Shown: positions 1 through 7,359 of the stretch, one piece after another
Layout of the letters: each line of letters opens with the position of its first letter
Numbering within the stretch: position 1 is the stretch's first letter
DNA from: an uncultured Anaerolineales bacterium
Lineage (GTDB): Bacteria; Chloroflexota; Anaerolineae; Anaerolineales; Villigracilaceae
Length of the DNA stretch: 53,447 bases
Direction: 5' to 3'
Assembly: GCA_949319575.1 (NCBI GenBank)
Contig: CASGHD010000074.1
Coordinates: forward strand, 1 to 53,447
The notes under the pieces: model-generated
The model's database searches: none
What the model was told of the DNA's origin: nothing
The model's input: only the letters and a program-made list of their open reading frames with translations
Program-made: the position numbers and the translations under genes

Positions 1-102
1 CGTCAAAAAACTGAAGCCTTCAAAAAAGACTACTATCAACATCGCTCGGGAGTGGAAGGCTCATTGTCTGCATTTTTACAGGTTGCGCCGCTAACATGAA
101 AC
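1..102 (+). pseudogene. Possible 3' remnant of a DDE transposase
   Basis: The first reading frame is open from the window edge to a TGA at 100-102. It carries a stretch resembling the C-terminal part of IS1182-like DDE transposases (YYQHRSGVEGSLSAFLQ, compared with the family pattern Y..R.G.EG..S). The conserved tail expected after it is absent or out of frame, so this looks decayed. The match is short and rests on memory of the family; it could also be the end of an intact but divergent gene outside the window. Confidence 0.35.
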
Positions 103-398
103 GGACATCAGCCTGGCTCGCTGGACATCGTCCCCAAGCCCGACACAAACAGAGTTGGTCTTTGACACGCGCCTAAATCGTGACATCGGTTCTTGCTCTG
201 ACCACTTATCCTATTCCCAGTTTGCCAACAGTATTTCTCATTATCGCTTGACAAAATCTTTTGTTGTACACGGATCGCAGGGACAACACGAGGCTCTCCG
301 TGAAAAACGAAAAAAATCCGTCAGTTCCGAGAAATCCGTGTACTACAGAGTCGGCAATCTAAACTTTGAGAAAGCCATGGATCCTCAAACCTGGGGCA
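103..398. other. Gap without a supported gene
   Basis: No convincing coding region. A TTG-initiated reading frame (155-448) crosses this stretch, but it has no ribosome binding site or recognisable motif and runs into the tRNA. A TTGACA hexamer sits at 248-253 without a good -10 partner. Confidence 0.5.
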
Positions 399-427
399 TT
401 GTCATTTCTGAGACCCCTCGTTATAAT
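399..427 (+). promoter_or_regulatory. Sigma70-type promoter of the tRNA-Val gene
   Basis: TTGTCA at 399-404 and a perfect TATAAT at 422-427 are separated by 17 bases. The predicted start of transcription falls a few bases before the tRNA 5' end at 439. Confidence 0.8.
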
Positions 428-438
428 GTCAGTCCTTC

Positions 439-512
439 GGGCGGGTAGCTCAGTTGGTTAGAGCACTGCTTTGACATAGCAGAGGTCGTAGGTTCGAGCC
501 CTATCTCGCCCA
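439..512 (+). tRNA. tRNA-Val (anticodon GAC)
   Basis: A 74-base cloverleaf can be folded by eye. The acceptor stem GGGCGGG (439-445) pairs with CTCGCCC (505-511), with one G-U pair. There is a D arm with AGTTGGTTA, an anticodon stem CTGCT/AGCAG around the loop TTGACAT (anticodon GAC, valine), and a T arm with TTCGAGC. The discriminator base is A. CCA is not encoded and must be added after transcription. Confidence 0.95.
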
Positions 513-747
513 CAGTGCAAGTAGACAGGGAAACAAGTAGACAAGTAAATAGAAACGCGATGACCGAGACGAGTACGTGGTCAAGTCCCTGACAGGGAGA
601 AGAGAACGATGATTGAGAGTCTCTTCAAGGGAACATCACAGAAAACCACTCGCGAGCGTTGAGTTGAACGTAGGGATGAGGCTTGCCCTCATCCATGCAA
701 GTAAGCGAAACGGGTTGCTCCGTTAGAAGCTGAAGAGATGAGTCGTG

Positions 748-780
748 AGACCTCACAGGTCTCTGAGACCTGTGAGGTCT
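748..780. repeat. 33-bp palindromic element inside the T-box leader
   Basis: Two perfectly inverted 15-base arms, AGACCTCACAGGTCT (748-762) and AGACCTGTGAGGTCT (766-780), are separated by CTG. An element with the same 15-3-15 layout and a related sequence lies at 7448-7480 inside a protein-coding gene. Confidence 0.8.
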
Positions 781-818
781 GGTTGGCTCAAATCGGGTGG
801 AACCGCGTGAATCAAATT

Positions 819-848
819 CTCGCCCCGTGTGTGGGCGAGTTTTGTTTT
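819..848 (+). terminator. Regulated intrinsic terminator of the thrS T-box
   Basis: Stem CTCGCCC (819-825) / GGGCGAG (833-839) with a 7-base loop, then TTTTGTTTT. It lies just after the T-box core, as expected for the structure that competes with the antiterminator. Confidence 0.85.
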
Positions 849-934
849 AATTCGCCCTACTCGTAACGCGACATTCATGTCGCCTGCACTTGCGAGATAA
901 ATCTCGCATTACAAATATCGAAAAGGAGGTCGCC

Positions 935-988
935 ATGACCAGCAACACTCAATGGCGGCTCGGAGGATTTGCTACGGCTTCCCTCTGA
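935..988 (+). CDS. Possible 17-residue leader ORF between T-box and thrS
   Basis: An ATG at 935 follows the strong ribosome binding site AAAAGGAGG (920-928) at good spacing. It opens a 17-codon frame ending in TGA at 986-988. The product (MTSNTQWRLGGFATASL) resembles nothing I know. It lies downstream of the T-box terminator and would be translated only on read-through. It could be a leader peptide, the stub of a broken gene, or chance. The ribosome binding site is the only real evidence. Confidence 0.3.
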   Translation: MTSNTQWRLGGFATASL

Positions 989-1020
989 GACGCGAGAATG
1001 TCCACGAAGCAGTAGCAAAC

Positions 1021-1115
1021 CCGCATGTCATTCTGAGCCGCACAGCGGCGAAGAATCTCCAATTCTGCGAGGAGACTCTTCTCCTTCGACACTCAGGGTC
1101 AGAGTGACACATGAA
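1021..1115. repeat. Palindromic intergenic repeat before thrS
   Basis: The stretch beginning TGTCATTCTGAGCC and ending CAGGGTCAGAGTGACAC forms a long imperfect inverted repeat. Its motif (GTCATTCTGAG, GAAGAATCTC) recurs in altered form near 24645-24710. It lies between the T-box and the thrS ribosome binding site, so it is transcribed. Confidence 0.6.
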
Positions 1116-1132
1116 ATAGAAAGGAAGCAAAA

Positions 1133-2944
1133 ATGTCGCAACAAGTTCAAGAAAAATATGAAGAGTCCAATCTGTACAAGATCCGTCATTCCGCCGCGCA
1201 CGTGATGGCGCAGGCGGTGATGGAAATGTTCCCCGATGGGAAGGTGACGATCGGTCCGCCAGTGGAGAATGGGTTCTATTACGATTTCGATCTGCCGCGC
1301 AACCTCACGCCCGAAGATTTGGAAGCCATTGAAAAACGGATGCGTGGAATCGTGCAGGGCAAACACGAATTCAAGAAAAGAGTCGTTTCAGCGGAAGAGG
1401 CGCGTCAGATTTTTGCGAACCAGCCTTACAAGTTGGAGTTGATCGAGGGACTCGAAAAAGGCGGACTCGACGAATATGGGAATCCGCTCAAAGAAAAGCC
1501 TGAGATTTCGATCTATCAGCAAGACACGTTCGTTGATCTGTGCCGCGGTCCGCATGTGGCGAACACGAAAGAGATCAAGCAGGACGCGTTCAAGTTGATG
1601 TCTATTGCGGGCGCGTATTGGCGCGGCGATGAAAACAACAAGATGCTTCAACGCGTCTATGGCACGGCGTGGGAAAGTAAGAAACAGCTCGAAGAATATC
1701 TGAACCAACTCGAAGAGGCGAAGAAGCGGGATCATCGCAAACTCGGCAAAGAGTTGGAGATTTTCATCTTCGACGAGGAAGTCGGTCCCGGTCTGCCGTT
1801 GTGGCTTCCTAATGGCGGCATCCTGATTGAAGAGTTGGAAAAACTCGCCAAAGAAATGGAAGAAGCGGCTGGTTATTCCCGCGTGCGCACGCCCAACCTG
1901 ACAAAAGAAGATTTATTTTTACGTTCTGGTCACTTGCCGTATTACGCCGAGAGCATGTACCCGCCGATGGAACTCGAAGGCGTGAAGTATTACGTCAAGC
2001 CGATGAACTGCCCAATGCACCATAAAATTTTCGGCTCAAAGGGACGCTCCTACCGCGACCTGCCGATTCGTTTAGCGGAATATGGGACGTGCTACCGCTA
2101 CGAGAAATCGGGCGAACTGTTCGGCTTGATGCGCGTGCGCTCGATGCAAATGAACGACGCGCACATCTACGTTACGGAGGATCAATTCGAAAAAGAATTC
2201 CTCGCCGTGATTGACCTGTACCTCAAATACTTCGATCTCTTCGGCATCGAAAAATATGTCATGCGCTTTTCGAAGCACGCCAAGTCGGGTCTCGGCAAAA
2301 AATATGTGGACAACGAACGCCTGTGGATCAAGACAGAGGATATGGTGCGCCGCGCGATGCAAAACGGTAACGTGCCATACGTGGAAGCCGAGGATGAAGC
2401 CGCGTTCTACGGTCCCAAAATTGACGTGCAGATCTGGAGCGTGATCGGGCGCGAGTTTTCGCTCGCCACGAATCAAGTGGACTTCGCCCAGCCCGCCCGC
2501 TTCGACTTGAAGTTCACGAACAGCGAAGGTCACGATGAAATGCCGCTGTGCATCCACCGCGCGCCGCTTTCGACGCACGAGCGCATGATCGGCTTCCTGC
2601 TGGAGCATTACGCGGGCAACTTCCCTGTGTGGCTATCGCCTGAGCAAGTGCGCGTCATCTCCATCACGGATGAGCAGAACGAATACGCCGAAGGAATCGC
2701 CAAACAACTCCGTGAGAACGGCGTCCGCGCCCATGCGGATTTGTCGTCGCAACGTATGAATGCCAAGATCCGCGCGGCGCAGTTGATGAAAGCGCCATAC
2801 ATGCTCGTGGTTGGTAAGAACGAGATGGAAGCGGGACAGGTTTCACTGCGCGTGAGGGATGGAAGCCAGCAGAACAATATTCCGCTGGGCGAGTTTGAGG
2901 CGAGGGTGAAAGATAAGATTGCGAGAAGGGCGAAGGAGTTGTGA
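1133..2944 (+). CDS. thrS: Threonyl-tRNA synthetase lacking the TGS domain
   Basis: Charges tRNA-Thr with threonine in the cytoplasm. The 603-residue product begins directly in the editing domain: HxxxH is at residues 19-23 and the partner Cys/His of DLCRGPH at 137/141. The class II catalytic core follows (MNCPMHH with zinc ligand C293; RVRSMQMNDAH with H344; IHRA near 478). The C-terminal anticodon-binding domain starts near PVWLSPEQVRV. The usual N-terminal TGS domain (about 60 residues) is missing; no frame for it exists just upstream, so this looks like a natural short form. Motif 2 reads RSMQMNDAH where many family members have RGFTQDDAH. The start is chosen from the GGAAG site eight bases upstream. 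Expression is governed by the T-box leader. Confidence 0.96.
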   Translation: MSQQVQEKYEESNLYKIRHSAAHVMAQAVMEMFPDGKVTIGPPVENGFYYDFDLPRNLTPEDLEAIEKRMRGIVQGKHEFKKRVVSAEEARQIFANQPYKLELIEGLEKGGLDEYGNPLKEKPEISIYQQDTFVDLCRGPHVANTKEIKQDAFKLMSIAGAYWRGDENNKMLQRVYGTAWESKKQLEEYLNQLEEAKKRDHRKLGKELEIFIFDEEVGPGLPLWLPNGGILIEELEKLAKEMEEAAGYSRVRTPNLTKEDLFLRSGHLPYYAESMYPPMELEGVKYYVKPMNCPMHHKIFGSKGRSYRDLPIRLAEYGTCYRYEKSGELFGLMRVRSMQMNDAHIYVTEDQFEKEFLAVIDLYLKYFDLFGIEKYVMRFSKHAKSGLGKKYVDNERLWIKTEDMVRRAMQNGNVPYVEAEDEAAFYGPKIDVQIWSVIGREFSLATNQVDFAQPARFDLKFTNSEGHDEMPLCIHRAPLSTHERMIGFLLEHYAGNFPVWLSPEQVRVISITDEQNEYAEGIAKQLRENGVRAHADLSSQRMNAKIRAAQLMKAPYMLVVGKNEMEAGQVSLRVRDGSQQNNIPLGEFEARVKDKIARRAKEL

Positions 2945-2979
2945 AAGGCAGAGACTGGAGACTAGAGAATTAGAGAACC

Positions 2980-3001
2980 TGTCCTGAGCCTGTCGAAGGG
3001 T
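2980..3001. repeat. Short CCTGTCGAAGG-type repeat
   Basis: CTGTCCTGAGCCTGTCGAAGG occurs here and again near 53382-53403; a sister form (CTGAGCGAAGTCGAAGG) occurs twice inside the gene at 19199-21577. Just before it is a GAGACTGGAGACTAGAG simple repeat. Confidence 0.7.
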
Positions 3002-3049
3002 TGGCGGAGGGTTGAAAGGCTCTCCGCCTGTTTTGAAGGCTACGATTCG

Positions 3050-3079
3050 TTGACGATTCCCCAACGGGCGTGGTATCAT
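3050..3079 (+). promoter_or_regulatory. Promoter of the infC-rpmI-rplT operon
   Basis: TTGACG (3050-3055) and TATCAT (3074-3079) are separated by 18 bases, about 50 bases before the infC start. Confidence 0.6.
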
Positions 3080-3133
3080 TCGCCAACCAAAAACCAGCCG
3101 ATGGCTGGATTTATCGTGTAATAGGAGAAGCAT

Positions 3134-3715
3134 ATCAGCGCCGCAGAATTTCGAGTTAATGAGGGCATTCGGGTTCCCGAAGTCCGTTTGATCGGTCCCA
3201 ACGGCGAGAACGTTGGGGTTGTTTCGATGAAGCAGGCTTTGCAAATTGCCCGCGATGCCGAGATGGATGTTGTTGAAGTTTCGCCCAACGCCGCTCCCCC
3301 CGTTTGCCGCGTGATGGATTTTGGCAAGTTCATTTACGAGCGCGCCAAAAAGGAAAAAGAAGCAAAAAAAGCGCAGACGAAGATCGAGGTCAAGGAAATT
3401 CGCCTGCGCCCCAAGACCAACGAAGCCCATCGCGGTTTCAAAGTGGACGATGCCCGCCGCTGGCTCTTAGCGGGGAACAAAGTGCGGGTGACGATCAAGT
3501 TCCGCGGACGCGAAATGGATTACCCCGAGATCGCGCTCGAAGACTTGAAAGAGATCGCCGCGGCTCTCGCGGACGTCAGCGTGGTGGAGGCGTCGCCTCA
3601 AATGGAAGGGCGAACGATGCTCGTGGTGCTGGCTCCCAATAAGGGTGTGGCGAAAAAGAAAGAGAAGGCGGAGCAAGCCTCCCCTGAGAAAGAAGCGTCC
3701 GAAGCGCGGACTTAA
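3134..3715 (+). CDS. infC: Translation initiation factor IF-3, AUC start codon
   Basis: Binds the 30S subunit, keeps subunits apart and rejects wrong start codons. The 193-residue product carries the family N-terminus (SAAEFRVNEGIRVPEVRLIG), the linker and the KIRLRPKT-like C-terminal domain (KEIRLRPKTNEAHRGFK), with a Lys/Glu-rich tail. The conserved N-terminus can only be translated from ATC at 3134: in-frame stops lie at 3119-3121 and 3122-3124, and no ATG, GTG or TTG occurs between them and the conserved block. AGGAG at 3123-3127 sits six bases before ATC. This parallels the AUU start of E. coli infC, which lets IF-3 limit its own synthesis. First gene of the classical infC-rpmI-rplT operon. 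Confidence 0.95.
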   Translation: MSAAEFRVNEGIRVPEVRLIGPNGENVGVVSMKQALQIARDAEMDVVEVSPNAAPPVCRVMDFGKFIYERAKKEKEAKKAQTKIEVKEIRLRPKTNEAHRGFKVDDARRWLLAGNKVRVTIKFRGREMDYPEIALEDLKEIAAALADVSVVEASPQMEGRTMLVVLAPNKGVAKKKEKAEQASPEKEASEART

Positions 3716-3796
3716 GTCCGCAATCCTGGAAAAGGTCCGCGGGCGAAAGTCTTGTCCGCGGTTTTTATTGCAAATTTTTGAAAGGAGATATAGCGA

Positions 3797-4027
3797 ATGC
3801 CTCGCAAAGCAAAGGCTAAAGGTAAGTTGAAACTCAAGACCCACAAGGCGACGTCGAAGCGTTTTCGTCTGACGGGTTCGGGCAAACTTGTGCGCACCAA
3901 AGGCGGCAAGAGTCACTTGCGCCGAAACACGTCGAAACGCTCGAAGGCGCAGTTGTCTGAGATGCAGGACGTGAAGGGTCGCAAGATCATCAAACGCATC
4001 AAGCGCCTTGCGCCGAACATGAAATAG
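3797..4027 (+). CDS. rpmI: 50S ribosomal protein L35
   Basis: Small basic protein of the large ribosomal subunit. The 76 residues start with the family signature MPRKAKAKGKLKLKTHKA and include KRFRLTGSGK and the HLRRNTSKR block. An AAAGGAG ribosome binding site precedes the ATG. Its place between infC and rplT is the conserved bacterial order. Confidence 0.96.
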   Translation: MPRKAKAKGKLKLKTHKATSKRFRLTGSGKLVRTKGGKSHLRRNTSKRSKAQLSEMQDVKGRKIIKRIKRLAPNMK

Positions 4028-4030
4028 AGC

Positions 4031-4104
4031 CATGTTTGCCGCAGAGACAGAGAGTCACAGAGAATTATTTTTTCTCAGTGTCTCTGAGACTCTGTGGCTA
4101 AGAA
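4031..4104. repeat. Inverted repeat of the CAGAGACACAGAG family
   Basis: GCCGCAGAGACAGAGAGTCACAGAG and CTCAGTGTCTCTGAGACTCTGTGGC lie head to head around TTATTTTTT. Related copies are at 9283-9355, 21580-21640, 23262-23318 and 39785-39861. This copy separates rpmI from rplT, so it is part of the operon transcript. Confidence 0.75.
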
Positions 4105-4199
4105 ATGGTTTCGTCGTATCCAATTTTTTAGTTGCGGCTTTCGGGTGTATACAACTGGCATAACATGCCGACGCCCGCGGGTTTGCAGGAGAGTAGAAC

Positions 4200-4541
4200 A
4201 TGAGAGTTAAAGGCGGACCTCAGGGTCACAGACGTCATAAGAAGATTTTGAAAATCACGAAGGGACAGCGCGGCGCGAAGAACCGCCTGTTCAAGCGAGC
4301 CAACGAGGCGATGCTCAAAAGCCTGTGGTACGCGACCCGTGATCGCCGCGTGCGCAAGCGCGACCTGCGCAAGTTGTGGATCGCCCGCATCAACGCCGCG
4401 GCTCGCCTCAACGGAACCACGTACAGCAAGTTGGTGGCGCTGTTGAAGAAGGCGAACATCGAGCTCAACCGCAAGATGTTATCGGATATGGCAATCCGCG
4501 ACCCGCAGGCATTTGCCGCAGTGGTTGCGACAGCGAAATAA
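4200..4541 (+). CDS. rplT: 50S ribosomal protein L20
   Basis: Large-subunit assembly protein that binds 23S rRNA. The 113 residues contain the family blocks [20 protein letters not shown] and [27 protein letters not shown] precedes the ATG. Last gene of the infC operon, followed by a strong terminator. L20 represses this operon in several bacteria; I see no obvious rRNA-mimicking fold in the 172-base gap upstream, which is largely repeat. Confidence 0.96.
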   Translation: MRVKGGPQGHRRHKKILKITKGQRGAKNRLFKRANEAMLKSLWYATRDRRVRKRDLRKLWIARINAAARLNGTTYSKLVALLKKANIELNRKMLSDMAIRDPQAFAAVVATAK

Positions 4542-4546
4542 ATTTT

Positions 4547-4579
4547 GTAGAGCGAGATTAATCTCGCTCTACTTTTTTT
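4547..4579 (+). terminator. Intrinsic terminator after rplT
   Basis: GTAGAGCGAGATT (4547-4559) and AATCTCGCTCTAC (4560-4572) form a perfect 13-bp inverted repeat directly followed by seven T residues. Confidence 0.92.
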
Positions 4580-4655
4580 AAACGCGAAGTACGCAAATGT
4601 GCGAATGACGCGAATGAAATTTATTCGCGTTGAGAGAACGGGGTAAAATATTTAC

Positions 4656-5225
4656 ATGAACATCGTTTTGGTCGAGCGCGTTCTTCCCACAGGTCAAACA
4701 ATTCAAATCGCGCAAGGCGATATCACCACCGAAAAAGTGGATGCCATTGTCAACGCGGCGAATGAACATCTTCAACACGGAGGCGGAGTCGCGTGGGCGA
4801 TCTCGAAAAAAGGCGGAGACGCGATTCAATCCGAATCGGACGACTGGATCCGCCAGCGCGGACTTGTCTCGCACTCGCATCCCGCGTGGACCTCGGGCGG
4901 GCTCTTGCCTGCGAGATTCGTGATCCACGCTGTCGGTCCCGTGTGGGGGGATGGCGACGAAGACAATAAATTATCCGATGCCGTGACAGGTTCTCTGCGC
5001 GTCGCGGACGAGTTGAAGTGTTCTTCGATTGCAATGCCTGCCATTTCAACGGGCATCTTCGGTTTTCCGAAGGATCGCGCGGCGGGGATTATTTTTTCGG
5101 CAATCGAAAAGTATTTTTCAGAAAACGAGTCGATGCTCAAAATCGTAAAACTGGTTTTGTTCGATAAAGCGACTGTGGATATTTTTATCAAATCATGGAA
5201 AGACAAGTGGGCGGATAAACCGTGA
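4656..5225 (+). CDS. Macro-domain protein (ADP-ribose binding/hydrolase)
   Basis: Predicted cytoplasmic protein that binds or hydrolyses ADP-ribose derivatives such as O-acetyl-ADP-ribose. Its 189 residues carry the macro-domain signatures QGDITTEKVDAIVNAANE, a glycine-rich GGGVAWAI loop, FVIHAVGPVW and the ISTGIFGFP loop that holds the distal ribose. The length equals one macro domain with a short C-terminal extension. It overlaps the downstream RNA methyltransferase gene by four bases, so the two are translationally coupled. The substrate (protein, nucleic acid or free metabolite) cannot be told from sequence. Confidence 0.9.
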   Translation: MNIVLVERVLPTGQTIQIAQGDITTEKVDAIVNAANEHLQHGGGVAWAISKKGGDAIQSESDDWIRQRGLVSHSHPAWTSGGLLPARFVIHAVGPVWGDGDEDNKLSDAVTGSLRVADELKCSSIAMPAISTGIFGFPKDRAAGIIFSAIEKYFSENESMLKIVKLVLFDKATVDIFIKSWKDKWADKP

Positions 5226-5992
5226 TCACATCCAATCAAAACTCAAAAATTAAACTTGTCCGTTCGTTGATGGGACGCGCCAAGGAACGCCGCGAGGCGG
5301 GGATGTTTGTGGTTGAAGGCGTACGATTGGTGGAGGAAGCGGTAAAAGGAGATTGGAGACTGGAGACTGTTTTATACGATGGCTCGTTGAGCGAGAGAGG
5401 GAAGTCGCAGGTCGAAAGTCTAAAGTCAAAAGGTGTTGAAGTGGAGGAAATTTCAACAGACTTGATGAAATCCCTCAGCGAGACCGAAACTCCACAAGGA
5501 ATTCTCGCAATTCTCCAATTCTCCCAATTACCAATTACTAATTACTTGAATTTTATTTTGACCCCCGATCAAATCCGCGACCCCGGGAATCTCGGCACAT
5601 TGCTCCGCTCCGCCGCGGCGACGGGTGTGCAGGCAGTCTTGATTCCCCCCGAAACGACAGATGCCTTCGCGCCGAAAGTTTTACGGGCTGGCATGGGCGC
5701 GCATTTCCGCGTGCCGATTCGTGAGATGGGGTGGGAGGAAATCAGTGAAGTTTGCAGGTTGTCAAGTTTGCAGGTTTTGGTTGCGGATATGGACGGAAAG
5801 TCTTGTTGGGAAAGTGATCTTCGTCAGCCGTTGGCGCTGATCGTCGGCGGCGAAGCGGAGGGAGCGAGTGAGCAAGCGCGCAAGTTGGCGAATGAGCAAA
5901 TCAGTATACCGATGGCGGGAAATGTCGAGTCGCTGAATGCGGGCGTGGCGGGATCGGTGTTGATGTTTGAGGTGGTGAGGCAGAGAAAATAA
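5222..5992 (+). CDS. SpoU/TrmH-family RNA 2'-O-methyltransferase
   Basis: Predicted to methylate a ribose 2'-hydroxyl in rRNA or tRNA with S-adenosylmethionine. The 256 residues have an N-terminal substrate-binding part (KLVRSLMGRAKERREAGMFV) and the SPOUT knot motifs DPGNLGTLLRSAAATGVQAV, LALIVGGEAEG and IPMAGNVESLNAGVAGSVL. The start is GTG, overlapping the previous stop. Two short stretches (around 5348-5370 and 5504-5550) contain the simple GAGATTGGAGACTGG / CCAATTCTCCAATT repeat seen in the gaps, apparently accommodated in the N-terminal domain and linker. The target RNA position is unknown. Confidence 0.9.
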   Translation: MITSNQNSKIKLVRSLMGRAKERREAGMFVVEGVRLVEEAVKGDWRLETVLYDGSLSERGKSQVESLKSKGVEVEEISTDLMKSLSETETPQGILAILQFSQLPITNYLNFILTPDQIRDPGNLGTLLRSAAATGVQAVLIPPETTDAFAPKVLRAGMGAHFRVPIREMGWEEISEVCRLSSLQVLVADMDGKSCWESDLRQPLALIVGGEAEGASEQARKLANEQISIPMAGNVESLNAGVAGSVLMFEVVRQRK

Positions 5993-5999
5993 TAAACTC

Positions 6000-6125
6000 G
6001 TTGGTCGAGTAGGGCGAAGCCCGTATCGAGACCAACACGCCACATGCAAACAGAAAATATCTTGAAAACCTGTGGTCTCGATACGTCCCGCGACGAGCAT
6101 CGCGGGACTACTCGACCACCGAGTA
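6000..6125. repeat. Inverted repeat of the GGTCGAGTAG...TATCGAGACC family
   Basis: GTTGGTCGAGTAG...CGTATCGAGACCAAC (6000-6035) is matched in inverse orientation by GTGGTCTCGATACG...CTACTCGACCACC (6072-6120). A degraded piece of the same family lies near 9640-9690. Confidence 0.75.
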
Positions 6126-6136
6126 GAATTGAAATT

Positions 6137-7348
6137 ATGAAAATCCGCTCAATCACTTACTTCTGCAACCCCAAATATCCGCTCGAGGAAAAAATCCTGC
6201 ACAAGGCGGGGAAGTTTCTCGCGGAGGCGAAGTCCGCGTACGAGGCGGCGGGGTATGAAGTGCAGACTGTCCGAGTGGCGACGATTCCGTTCCCGAAGTT
6301 GCTGGGCGAGGAACACATCAACAAATTGCTGGAGTTGACGAATCAGATCGCGGGAATTGTTGAAGCGCTCAACATTGGCTATGCTTCATTGGGACCCGCG
6401 CTGCCCGAATCCCCGCGCAGTTATGAAGTGATCCCCGACGCGATCTTCATCTCGAAAAATGTTTTCTTCAGTGGCGTGATGGCGGACAAAACGCGCGGAC
6501 TGAATCTCGCCGCGATCCGCGCGTGCGCGGATGTGATTGTGAGATGCGCGCAGATCGAAGCGAACGGATTCGCCAACCTGCAATTCGCCGCGCTGGCAAA
6601 CGTCCTTGCGGGCGCGGCGTTCTTCCCCGCCGCGTATCACGACAAAGATAAACCTACGTTCGCCATCGCAACCGAGTCCGCGGATTTGGCGGTGCAAGCA
6701 TTTGAAAATGCAAAGACCATCGAAGAGGGACGAAATAATTTAATCAGCGAGATCGAAAAGCACGGAAAGAAACTCGCCAAAATCTCCAATTCTCTAATCT
6801 CTAATTCTCCAAGATTTTTAGGCATAGACTTCTCCCTCGCTCCCTTCCCCGACGACGCGCACTCGCTCGGCAACGCGGTCGAAAAAATGGGAATTCCCAA
6901 AATCGGACTGCACGGTTCGCTCGCCGCCGCCGCCATCCTCACCGAAGCCGTTGACCGCGCGGACTTCCCTCACACCGGCTTCAGCGGATTCATGCAACCC
7001 GTGTTGGAAGATTCTGTCCTTGCGAAACGCGCCGCGGAAGGGACGCTCACGATCAAAGACGCGTTGCTCTATTCGGCTGTATGCGGAACGGGACTGGATA
7101 CGATTCCACTGGCGGGAGATACAACCGCCGAACAACTCGTGCCGTTGCTTCTCGATCTTTCTGCATTGGCATTGCGGCTCGATAAACCTCTTACCGCGCG
7201 GCTGATGCCCATCCCCGGCAAGAAAGCGGGGGATGAGACGAGTTTCGATTTTGGATTCTTTGCCAACAGCAAAGTGATGAGCTTGGAAAGCGAACAATTG
7301 AAAGCGCCATTTAATAGTTCGGAAACTTTCGAGATCAAGAAGAGATAA
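6137..7348 (+). CDS. DUF711 / UPF0210 family protein
   Basis: A 403-residue protein that I recognise as DUF711-like, without a settled biochemical role. Visible features are the N-terminal IRSITYFCNP strand, a glycine/alanine-rich middle (CGTGLDTIPLAGDTT; FSGFMQPVLEDSVLAKRAA) and the final PGKKAGDETSFDFGFFANSKVM block. No signal peptide or membrane segment. I chose the ATG at 6137, where the family N-terminus begins; an upstream in-frame ATG at 6044 would start inside an intergenic repeat. Residues around 6780-6812 contain an ATCTCCAATTCTCTAATC repeat read as SNSLISNS. It lies 11 bases before the lipoprotein gene. Confidence 0.8.
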   Translation: MKIRSITYFCNPKYPLEEKILHKAGKFLAEAKSAYEAAGYEVQTVRVATIPFPKLLGEEHINKLLELTNQIAGIVEALNIGYASLGPALPESPRSYEVIPDAIFISKNVFFSGVMADKTRGLNLAAIRACADVIVRCAQIEANGFANLQFAALANVLAGAAFFPAAYHDKDKPTFAIATESADLAVQAFENAKTIEEGRNNLISEIEKHGKKLAKISNSLISNSPRFLGIDFSLAPFPDDAHSLGNAVEKMGIPKIGLHGSLAAAAILTEAVDRADFPHTGFSGFMQPVLEDSVLAKRAAEGTLTIKDALLYSAVCGTGLDTIPLAGDTTAEQLVPLLLDLSALALRLDKPLTARLMPIPGKKAGDETSFDFGFFANSKVMSLESEQLKAPFNSSETFEIKKR

Positions 7349-7359
7349 CTGAGGAAGAT

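Larger units (their letters stand above)
553..848 (+). promoter_or_regulatory. T-box riboswitch leader of thrS
   Basis: The T-box core GGGTGGAACCGCG lies at 795-807 and is followed by an intrinsic terminator (819-848), the usual antiterminator/terminator arrangement. The upstream part has T-box-like GA-rich motifs (GAGACGAGTACG near 563). The variable base of the UGGN element is A, which would pair with a U discriminator, as in threonine tRNAs of many Gram-positive bacteria. I could not place the specifier codon with confidence, so threonine specificity rests mainly on the downstream thrS. A 33-bp palindrome (748-780) lies inside the leader. Confidence 0.85.

Noticed and set aside
155-448. 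97-codon open frame before the tRNA
   Set aside because: TTG start without ribosome site, no recognisable motif, and it overlaps the tRNA-Val promoter and 5' end.
3188-3715. infC beginning at TTG 3188
   Set aside because: It would remove the conserved IF-3 N-terminus, which is in frame from ATC 3134 with a well-placed ribosome site.
6044-6136. Extended N-terminus of the DUF711 protein
   Set aside because: The extension is translated from an intergenic palindromic repeat; the family N-terminus starts at 6137.
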